Positions 1-4,309 of a stretch of DNA of 5,083 nt are shown piece after piece. Each line of letters begins with the position of its first letter. The first letter of the stretch is position 1. The translations under genes and the position numbers were made by a program. The DNA is from Nanobdellota archaeon (lineage in GTDB: Archaea > Nanobdellota > Nanobdellia > Woesearchaeales > GCA-2686295), in NCBI GenBank assembly GCA_018812505.1, contig JAHJDK010000083.1:1-5083 (forward strand). The letters are read 5' to 3'. The notes below the pieces were generated by a model. That model ran no database searches, was not told the origin of the DNA, and worked only from the letters and a program-made list of their open reading frames with translations.

Positions 1-34
1 CATCAATTTTAAAAAATATGGGACAAATTACACT

Positions 35-57
35 TTTTTATAGATAAAATATATAAA
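35..57 (+). promoter_or_regulatory. Candidate archaeal TATA region upstream of ahcY
   Basis: Two overlapping TATA-like elements can be seen: TTTTTATA at 35-42 and AAATATATAAA at 47-57. Archaeal transcription usually starts about 25 bases downstream of the box centre. The first would give a leader of roughly 25-30 nt, the second one of roughly 10-15 nt, and both leaders would include the SD site at 81-86. No convincing BRE of the CCGAAA kind seen elsewhere in this window is present here. Bases 1-34 show nothing I can assign. Confidence 0.5.
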
Positions 58-80
58 TTGTTTTATTTTCTCTTTTCAAA

Positions 81-86
81 GGTGAT
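81..86 (+). promoter_or_regulatory. Ribosome binding site fixing the ahcY start
   Basis: GGTGAT matches the anti-SD at the 3' end of archaeal 16S rRNA and lies 4 nt before the ATG at 91. It favours that ATG over the in-frame TTG at 58, which would add 11 hydrophobic residues and has no SD site of its own. Confidence 0.85.
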
Positions 87-90
87 ATTT

Positions 91-1503
91 ATGGATGAAA
101 CAAAAAACTACAAAGTCAAAGACTTATCATTAGCAGAATTCGGAAGAAAAGAAATTGATATAGCAGAAAAAGAGATGCCAGGACTAATGGCTATAAGGAA
201 AAAGTATGGTGACTCAAAACCGCTTAAAAACGCAAACATAATGGGAAGTTTGCACATGACCATACAAACAGCAGTGCTTATAGAAACACTTGTTGAACTA
301 GGAGCGAACGTAAGATGGGCTTCATGTAATATATTTTCAACACAAGATCATGCTGCCGCAGCAATCGCAAAGACAGGTGTTCCAGTATTTGCATGGAAAG
401 GAGAAACTCTAAAAGAATACTGGTGGTGCACTGAAAGAGCGTTGGATTTTGGAAATGGAAGAGGACCTGATTTAATAGTTGATGACGGAGGAGACGCAAC
501 CTTGATGGTTCATAAAGGAGTTGCAATAGAGAAAAATCCTGACTTGCTAAAACAAGATTATGATAGTGAAGGAGAAGACTTTAAAGAATTAATGCTTAAA
601 CTAAAAGAGGAATATGAAAGAAATAATACTCGATGGAGAAAAGTTGCAGAAAACATAAAAGGTGTAAGTGAAGAAACAACAACAGGCGTTCACAGGCTTT
701 ACCAAATGCTTGAAAAAAATGAATTGTTGTTTTCAGCAATAAACGTGAACGACTCAGTAACAAAGTCGAAGTTTGACAACCTATATGGTTGCAGAGAGTC
801 GTTAGCAGACGGCATAAAAAGAGCAACAGACGTTATGGTTGCAGGAAAAACAGTTGTTGTATGTGGATATGGTGATGTAGGAAAAGGATGTGTTCAATCA
901 ATGAGAGGATTTGGCGCTAGAGTGATAGTTACAGAAGTGGACCCTATATGTGCATTGCAAGCAGCCATGGAAGGCTATAAAGTGACAACGGTAGAAGACA
1001 CTTTAGGAGAAGGAGATATATATATTACCACAACCGGAAATAGAGATATTATAAGAATAGAACACATGTCAAAAATGAAAGATCAAGCAATAGTGTGCAA
1101 CATAGGACACTTTGACAACGAGATACAAGTAGATAAGTTAGAATCTTACAAAGACATAAAAAAATTAAACATTAAACCACAAGTTGACAAATACATATTT
1201 CCAGAAGGTCATGAGATTTTCTTGCTTGCAGAAGGGAGACTAGTTAATCTAGGTTGTGCAACAGGACATCCAAGTTTTGTGATGAGCAATTCTTTCACAA
1301 ATCAAGTGTTAGCACAGATAGATTTATGGACTAAGAATTATGATGTTGGAGTGTACATGCTACCAAAAGAGCTTGATGAAGAAGTTGCAAGACTTCACTT
1401 GTCAAAGATAGGAGTCAAGTTGACAAAACTTACAAAAGAACAAGCAGATTATCTTGGTGTAAAAGTAGAAGGACCATACAAATCAGATCATTATAGGTAT
1501 TGA
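91..1503 (+). CDS. ahcY: Adenosylhomocysteinase (S-adenosyl-L-homocysteine hydrolase), long bacterial type
   Basis: This cytosolic, NAD-dependent enzyme reversibly splits S-adenosylhomocysteine into adenosine and homocysteine, relieving product inhibition of SAM-dependent methyltransferases. The protein is 470 residues and complete. By alignment from memory with the human enzyme, the catalytic and substrate residues are H55, D131, E195, K225, D229, C234, H340 and H393. The NAD-binding Rossmann loop is GYGDVGKG at 259-266. The C-terminus ends KSDHYRY, so K464 and Y468, which reach into the partner subunit's NAD site, are present. Relative to the human protein there is an insertion of about 40 residues (roughly 144-183) before KGVSEETTTG. 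This insertion is typical of many bacterial and plant enzymes, whereas archaeal family members I know are around 410-425 residues. The gene stands alone with its own promoter and converges on the Lrp-type gene. The ATG at 91 is chosen for its SD site. Identity is near certain; acquisition from bacteria is inference. Confidence 0.98.
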   Translation: MDETKNYKVKDLSLAEFGRKEIDIAEKEMPGLMAIRKKYGDSKPLKNANIMGSLHMTIQTAVLIETLVELGANVRWASCNIFSTQDHAAAAIAKTGVPVFAWKGETLKEYWWCTERALDFGNGRGPDLIVDDGGDATLMVHKGVAIEKNPDLLKQDYDSEGEDFKELMLKLKEEYERNNTRWRKVAENIKGVSEETTTGVHRLYQMLEKNELLFSAINVNDSVTKSKFDNLYGCRESLADGIKRATDVMVAGKTVVVCGYGDVGKGCVQSMRGFGARVIVTEVDPICALQAAMEGYKVTTVEDTLGEGDIYITTTGNRDIIRIEHMSKMKDQAIVCNIGHFDNEIQVDKLESYKDIKKLNIKPQVDKYIFPEGHEIFLLAEGRLVNLGCATGHPSFVMSNSFTNQVLAQIDLWTKNYDVGVYMLPKELDEEVARLHLSKIGVKLTKLTKEQADYLGVKVEGPYKSDHYRY

Positions 1504-1506
1504 TTA

Positions 1507-1589
1507 ATTATTTTTTTGTACCAAAAACTCTGCAGTGTGTATTGACAATTTTGCCAGGACGTACTCAGTACTTTAGGGCGGAGTTTTTG
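1507..1589. terminator. Candidate (bidirectional) terminator between convergent genes
   Basis: A T7 tract at 1511-1517 lies 7 nt after the ahcY stop and is a plausible archaeal oligo-T terminator. Just beyond it, CAAAAACTCTGC (1522-1533) can pair with GCGGAGTTTTTG (1578-1589) as a 12-bp stem with one G-U pair and a 44-nt loop. The right arm lies inside the last codons of the convergent gene. On the minus strand the left arm reads GCAGAGTTTTTG, giving a T5 run about 40 nt after that gene's stop. The T7 tract is the stronger part; the long-loop stem is tentative. Confidence 0.45.
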
Positions 1590-2605
1590 ATTTCTTCAAG
1601 CATTATTTCTGGAAATGTTTTAAAGATGTGTTCTCTATATGCAATCCAGGTGTCATAATTCTTGATTATATCTCCAAAGACATTTTTTACATCTTTCATT
1701 ATGTGATGGTATTCTGCTCTGTTTTCTACAACCACATATAGTAGCAAATCCCATCTTCCGAGTGTTTTAGCTGATCTCACGATTGAAGGATTTTTGTCTA
1801 AGAATGCTTCAAACTTTTTTTCGTTCTGGAAGTTGAAGTATTTCATCTCTATGCTGAACGTGTACCAATGATATTTTAACAGTGAAAAACTTACCAATAT
1901 GGTGAAGAATCTGATGATGTTTTCTTTTAACAATTTTTTTATCCTGTAGCTAACTGTGTCTGCGTTGATGCCAAGCTTTTCGCCTATTATGTATGTTGAC
2001 ATTCGACTGTCTTCTGTTAGTATTTTTAGAAGTTTTATGTCTGTCTCGTCTAGTTGTACTGTTTTCTCAGCATAATATTCTATTTTTTCTGTTATGTGGC
2101 TCTCATTGATTAATGGAGGGACATAGTCTGAGTTGTATCTTCTTATAACTTCAAGTTTTTCTTTTTCTAGTATTATTTCAGGAAAACTCTCTGATATGCC
2201 TGATAAGATTTTATCGAATTCTAAAATATTTCTGGCTATGATTGCTATTTCTAAGTCCCATCTGTCACTGTATTCTATCACACTTAAAACGTTTGGGTGA
2301 TTTTTAACTTGTTCAATTAAGGCTTTTTGTTTCTCTTTGTCTCTTTCGTCTAACAGCAGAAAAATATGAAATAGTTTAAATCCTAGTTTTGAGTAGCTTA
2401 TGTTTGCGGTAAACTTCAATATTATTCCTTTATCTTGCAATCTTTTTACTCGATAGTTGACTGCATCCCTTGACAACTGTACTTTTTTGGCTATTTGGGT
2501 TAGGGGCATTCTGGCGTTCTCTGATAATAAAGATAATATTCTTCGGTCTTTCAGGTCAACCTTAACATTTTTGTCCATATGTTCATAATCTATTCTTCCA
2601 GACAT
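1565..2605 (-). CDS. Lrp/AsnC-family transcriptional regulator with two tandem Lrp modules
   Basis: This 346-residue protein consists of two Lrp/AsnC modules in series; classical Lrp proteins are about 150-170 residues with one. Module 1 has a winged helix at about 16-68 (LTQIAKKVQLSRDAVNYRVK, recognition helix around 44-56) and an effector-type domain at about 70-155 containing SDRWDLEIAI. Module 2 has a winged helix at about 185-237 (IGEKLGINADTVSYRIKKL, recognition helix around 213-225) and a second ligand-like domain at about 240-332 containing LGRWDLLLYV. One chain thus carries the equivalent of an Lrp dimer. It probably binds DNA and represses or activates, perhaps in response to an amino acid, but target and ligand cannot be read from sequence. 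The start at 2605 follows AGGTG with 5-nt spacing, and homology in a decayed nearby copy begins at the same promoter. It is divergent from the 22-codon ORF, which suggests autoregulation and control of that neighbour. Confidence 0.9.
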   Translation of the reverse strand: MSGRIDYEHMDKNVKVDLKDRRILSLLSENARMPLTQIAKKVQLSRDAVNYRVKRLQDKGIILKFTANISYSKLGFKLFHIFLLLDERDKEKQKALIEQVKNHPNVLSVIEYSDRWDLEIAIIARNILEFDKILSGISESFPEIILEKEKLEVIRRYNSDYVPPLINESHITEKIEYYAEKTVQLDETDIKLLKILTEDSRMSTYIIGEKLGINADTVSYRIKKLLKENIIRFFTILVSFSLLKYHWYTFSIEMKYFNFQNEKKFEAFLDKNPSIVRSAKTLGRWDLLLYVVVENRAEYHHIMKDVKNVFGDIIKNYDTWIAYREHIFKTFPEIMLEEIKNSALKY

Positions 2606-2690
2606 TTATCCACCTTTTTTTATTTATAACTTAACAATATTTAAAAATATTTCGGTAAATAAGCATTTTTTGATGAATACTTTATTATAC
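2547..2690. repeat. Duplicated divergent-promoter segment, copy A (intact)
   Basis: This segment spans the first ~20 codons of the Lrp-type gene, its leader and promoter, and the rightward TATA box TTTATTATA (2681-2689). It recurs in degenerate form at 2865-3008 with a constant offset of 318 bp. The 14-mer AATATTTCGGTAAA is at 2646-2659 here and at 2964-2977 in copy B, TTTATTATA is at 2681 and 2999, and the start-codon position is at 2605 and 2923. Copy A is the functional one, because it keeps the SD, the ATG and the open frame. Confidence 0.8.
2606..2655 (-). promoter_or_regulatory. Promoter and SD of the Lrp-type gene, with candidate operator
   Basis: Reading leftward, CCGAAA (complement of 2650-2655) resembles a BRE and is followed by TTTTTAAATATT as a TATA box (about 2652-2641). 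The predicted start of transcription is near 2617-2620, giving a leader of about 12-15 nt that holds AGGTG (2615-2611), 5 nt before the ATG. The TATA region sits in the repeat AATATT-taaa-AATATT (2636-2651). This is a plausible binding site for a dimer or double-module regulator, although simple AT-richness could also produce it. Confidence 0.65.
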
Positions 2691-2719
2691 TTTTGATGCT
2701 ATTTATTATAATTGGTGAT
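2681..2719 (+). promoter_or_regulatory. Promoter and SD of the 22-codon mini-gene
   Basis: TTTATTATA at 2681-2689 is a TATA candidate whose predicted start would be near 2710. This leaves a short leader containing GGTGAT (2714-2719), 4 nt before the ATG at 2724, the same SD and spacing as in ahcY. An identical TTTATTATA occurs at 2702-2710, exactly 21 bp (two helical turns) downstream. It is too close to the ATG to act as the TATA box for this gene and may be an operator, or chance. Confidence 0.6.
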
Positions 2720-2723
2720 AGAT

Positions 2724-2792
2724 ATGGCTTGGAACAAAAGTTACGCAGGCTTCCTCTACGAGGACAATGATGATGAGGAAGAAGACGAATAA
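2724..2792 (+). CDS. Putative 22-residue acidic microprotein
   Basis: The peptide has an aromatic, uncharged-to-basic N-terminal half (MAWNKSYAGFLY) and a strongly acidic tail (E and D at 10 of the last 10 positions except one N). I do not recognise it and assign no function. The case for a real gene comes from its surroundings: a TATA box at a suitable distance, a perfect GGTGAT with 4-nt spacing, and a T7 tract directly after the TAA, which together make a compact self-contained unit. Many codons end in C (AAC, TAC, GGC, TTC, CTC, GAC), unlike neighbouring AT-rich genes, as in strongly expressed genes or one constrained by RNA structure. It is divergent from the double-Lrp regulator and is probably controlled by it. 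The alternative is a small RNA whose reading frame is incidental. Confidence 0.6.
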   Translation: MAWNKSYAGFLYEDNDDEEEDE

Positions 2793-2806
2793 TTTTTTTG
2801 CTTTTT
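2793..2806 (+). terminator. Oligo-T terminator of the mini-gene
   Basis: T7 at 2793-2799, directly after the TAA, is followed by GC and then T5 at 2802-2806. Oligo-T tracts are sufficient for termination by archaeal RNA polymerase. The transcript would be only about 85-100 nt. Confidence 0.55.
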
Positions 2807-2825
2807 AACTGTTAATAGCTTTTTG

Positions 2826-2923
2826 ACTAGAGTTTTTGTGTTCTCCAAATCATTATTTGATTCTATATCCAAGGTTTACTTTGACATTTTCTCCATATAT
2901 TCATGATTTGTTATTTTGGATAT
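2826..2923 (-). pseudogene. Decayed 5' remnant of a second Lrp-type gene
   Basis: Reading leftward from 2923, the codons give ISKITNHEYMEKMSK and then a stop (2878-2876). They align with MSGRIDYEHMDKNVK, the start of the intact regulator at 2605. The start codon has become ATA, the SD GGTGG has become GATG, one A has been lost from the run after codon 11 (a frameshift), and a stop follows. Nucleotide similarity continues a little further (ACCTTGG, then GGAGAAC) and fades by about 2826. No other gene is visible in 2793-3051; this remnant, the duplicated promoter and the gene-3 promoter account for most of it. A mostly deleted paralogue or a partial tandem duplication would both explain it. The left end is approximate. 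Confidence 0.7.
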
Positions 2924-3008
2924 TTAACATCTTTTTTTTATTTATAGCTTAATAATACTAAATAATATTTCGGTAAAAACGTAATTTCTTTAAGAAAGTT
3001 TATTATAT
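2865..3008. repeat. Duplicated divergent-promoter segment, copy B (degenerate leftward, reused rightward)
   Basis: This is the counterpart of 2547-2690 at a constant 318-bp offset. The best-conserved stretch is about 2930-2977, corresponding to the regulator's leader and BRE/TATA, including the 14-mer AATATTTCGGTAAA at 2964-2977. The leftward coding part is broken. The rightward TATA box TTTATTATA (2999-3007) is kept and now lies upstream of the gene at 3052. Confidence 0.75.
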
Positions 3009-3046
3009 CTGTTTGTATATTCTTTTAATAAAATAACAAAAGGTGA
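2985..3046 (+). promoter_or_regulatory. Promoter, palindrome and SD of the glycine-zipper protein gene
   Basis: TTTATTATA at 2999-3007 is the TATA candidate, with transcription predicted to start near 3030. AGGTGA (3041-3046) is the SD, 5 nt before the ATG at 3052. A perfect 13-bp palindrome TTTCTT-t-AAGAAA (2985-2997) abuts the TATA box and covers the BRE position, so it could be an operator. The matching position in the other repeat copy is not palindromic. Confidence 0.55.
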
Positions 3047-3051
3047 AAAAA

Positions 3052-3555
3052 ATGGAAAGCATGAAAGTAAAAGATACGACTCTTGGAGATCTTGTCTCAA
3101 AAATTCAAGGTTGTGAATATAAAGAGAAACAAGTACTGGACATAGATAATAAAGTATGGCGAATGTACGTCAAGGAAGGTGGATCTGTCCTAAAAATAGC
3201 ATATATTAGTGATCGTTGTGATGTCATAGCAACAGAAGCATTTGAATTGAGTGATAAAAGCAAAGAATCATCAGCTATAGATGATATAATTATGACTTAT
3301 GATAATGGGATGAATAATGTACGCAACGCAGGAAAAAAAGGTTGGTTATTGTTTGTTTGCGAATTGATAGGTGCTGGAGCAGGATTTGCAGGCTTAAAAA
3401 CTCCAGGAGCAGTTTTTGGAGCTGCATTAGGATACGGCGCTTATAGAGCAATAGGCGGACTTATAAGAAATGTGGAGTACAAAAAACTTGAGAATTACCT
3501 TGCAGATAGACAGATATATGTTGGAAAACAAGCTATGAAACAGTTGAATAAATAA
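3052..3555 (+). CDS. Hypothetical protein with C-terminal glycine-zipper membrane hairpin
   Basis: I do not recognise this 167-residue protein. Residues 1-95 look soluble and mixed alpha/beta (VWRMYVKEGGSVLKIAYI around 35-52), with no signal peptide. Residues 98-115 (WLLFVCELIGAGAGFAGL) and 119-138 (GAVFGAALGYGAYRAIGGLI) form two short hydrophobic, glycine-rich segments joined by a KTP turn. The second contains G119-x3-G123-x3-G127, a glycine zipper that favours tight helix packing in membranes. A basic/polar tail (YKKLENYLADRQ...) follows. The likely arrangement is a membrane hairpin with both ends on the cytosolic side, which is inference. The in-frame GTG at 3043 lies inside the SD AGGTGA, so the ATG at 3052 is preferred. 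The gene is monocistronic, with its own promoter on the duplicated segment and a hairpin terminator after it. Co-regulation with the double-Lrp gene is possible. Confidence 0.8.
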   Translation: MESMKVKDTTLGDLVSKIQGCEYKEKQVLDIDNKVWRMYVKEGGSVLKIAYISDRCDVIATEAFELSDKSKESSAIDDIIMTYDNGMNNVRNAGKKGWLLFVCELIGAGAGFAGLKTPGAVFGAALGYGAYRAIGGLIRNVEYKKLENYLADRQIYVGKQAMKQLNK

Positions 3556-3563
3556 TATTGTTT

Positions 3564-3609
3564 TATGGACTTATGTGAAATTGTTGCAAAACAAGTCCAT
3601 ATTTTTTTT
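3564..3609 (+). terminator. Hairpin plus T8 terminator
   Basis: TATGGACTT (3564-3572) pairs perfectly with AAGTCCATA (3593-3601), followed at once by eight T's (3602-3609). Inside the loop, TTGTT (3581-3585) and AACAA (3590-3594) can form a small stem capped by GCAA, a GNRA-type tetraloop. It would stack on a shortened outer stem. The form resembles a bacterial intrinsic terminator and cleanly separates the upstream gene from rnhB. Confidence 0.8.
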
Positions 3610-3614
3610 ATTTC

Positions 3615-3630
3615 CCGAAAACCTTAAAAA
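3615..3630 (+). promoter_or_regulatory. BRE/TATA promoter of the rnhB-rnhC operon, probably leaderless
   Basis: CCGAAA (3615-3620) and TTAAAAA (3624-3630) match the BRE/TATA order of the Lrp-type gene's promoter. The box centre is about 26 nt before the ATG at 3653, and no SD-like sequence lies in the pyrimidine-rich stretch between. Both points suggest that transcription starts at or next to the start codon. Confidence 0.65.
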
Positions 3631-3652
3631 CTCCTGACTCTTTTCCTTGTTT

Positions 3653-4309
3653 ATGCACATAGGGGGAATTGACGAAGCTGGAAGAGGACCAGTCATAGGT
3701 CCAATGGTTATGGCTATAGCTTCTATAAAGAAAGAAGATGAGTTTAAGTTGCAAGCTCTAGGCATAAAGGATTCTAAATTATTAACACCTAAAAAAAGAG
3801 CAGAACTATACAAGATCATAAAGGAGATTTGCAGAACAGCTGTTGTAAAAGTGTTTCCAGAAGAAATTGATGAGGCTGTAAACTCAGGATCTGACAACCT
3901 TAATTGGTTGGAAGCTAGGTGTGCGGTTAAGCTTATAACAATCGTGCCATGCAACGAGGTTGTTTTGGATTGTCCAAGTACAAACCTTGAATCTTATAAA
4001 AAATTCATAAAAAACAAACTTAAAAACAAGAAAGTGAAGTTAGTTGTAGAACACAAAGCAGATTTGAATCATCTTATCGTAGGTGCGGCAAGCATCATTG
4101 CAAAAGTTGAAAGAGACTTGGAAATAGAGAAGATAAAAAAAGAGATAGGAGTTAATTTTGGTTCTGGTTATTCTTCAGATCCAGAAACACAAAGATTTGT
4201 GCAAAAACACTGGGATTATAAAGATTACTCAAAGTATATGAGAAAATCATGGGATACGTGGAAAAAGCATCATCATCAGAAATCGCAGAAGTCACTTGGA
4301 GAATTCTAG
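3653..4309 (+). CDS. rnhB: Ribonuclease HII (archaeal type)
   Basis: This metal-dependent endonuclease cuts the RNA strand of RNA/DNA hybrids and the 5' side of single ribonucleotides embedded in DNA, starting ribonucleotide excision repair and helping remove primers. The protein is 218 residues, normal for archaeal RNase HII (about 210-230). The glycine-rich catalytic motif GIDEAGRGPVIGP holds D7 and E8. The other two carboxylates are D106 (VVLDCPST) and D137 (EHKAD), completing the DEDD set. IKDSK (38-42), AASIIAKVERD (145-155) and the hybrid-reading tyrosine region GSGYSSDP (Y173) are also present. The C-terminus is basic with a His triplet (KKHHHQK) after the conserved RKSWDTW. The ATG at 3653 is preferred to the TTG at 3647 because it directly precedes the family motif and fits a leaderless start. 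Its TAG abuts the ATG of the next gene, so the two are surely cotranscribed. Confidence 0.97.
   Translation: MHIGGIDEAGRGPVIGPMVMAIASIKKEDEFKLQALGIKDSKLLTPKKRAELYKIIKEICRTAVVKVFPEEIDEAVNSGSDNLNWLEARCAVKLITIVPCNEVVLDCPSTNLESYKKFIKNKLKNKKVKLVVEHKADLNHLIVGAASIIAKVERDLEIEKIKKEIGVNFGSGYSSDPETQRFVQKHWDYKDYSKYMRKSWDTWKKHHHQKSQKSLGEF

Noticed and set aside
58..90. TTG-initiated N-terminal extension of AhcY (MFYFLFSKVIF...)
   Set aside because: It runs through the SD site of the ATG at 91, and the hydrophobic extension has no counterpart in the cytosolic family.
278..826. Two minus-strand reading frames inside ahcY (278-526 and 596-826)
   Set aside because: Leu/Arg-rich antisense translations of a conserved gene, with no SD site or family motif.
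2800..2829. Imperfect direct repeat GCTTTTTAACTG / GCTTTTTGACTA with a TTAACtGTTAA palindrome between
   Set aside because: Short and AT-rich, in a region of T tracts and pseudogene decay; indistinguishable from chance without comparison.
3043..3051. GTG start three codons upstream for the glycine-zipper protein
   Set aside because: The GTG is part of the SD AGGTGA that serves the ATG at 3052.
3647..3652. TTG start two codons upstream for RNase HII
   Set aside because: No SD site, and the ATG at 3653 fits the promoter distance and the family N-terminus.
3571..3954. Minus-strand frame of 127 codons across the rnhB start
   Set aside because: Antisense shadow of the conserved RNase HII catalytic region and its promoter; no support of its own.
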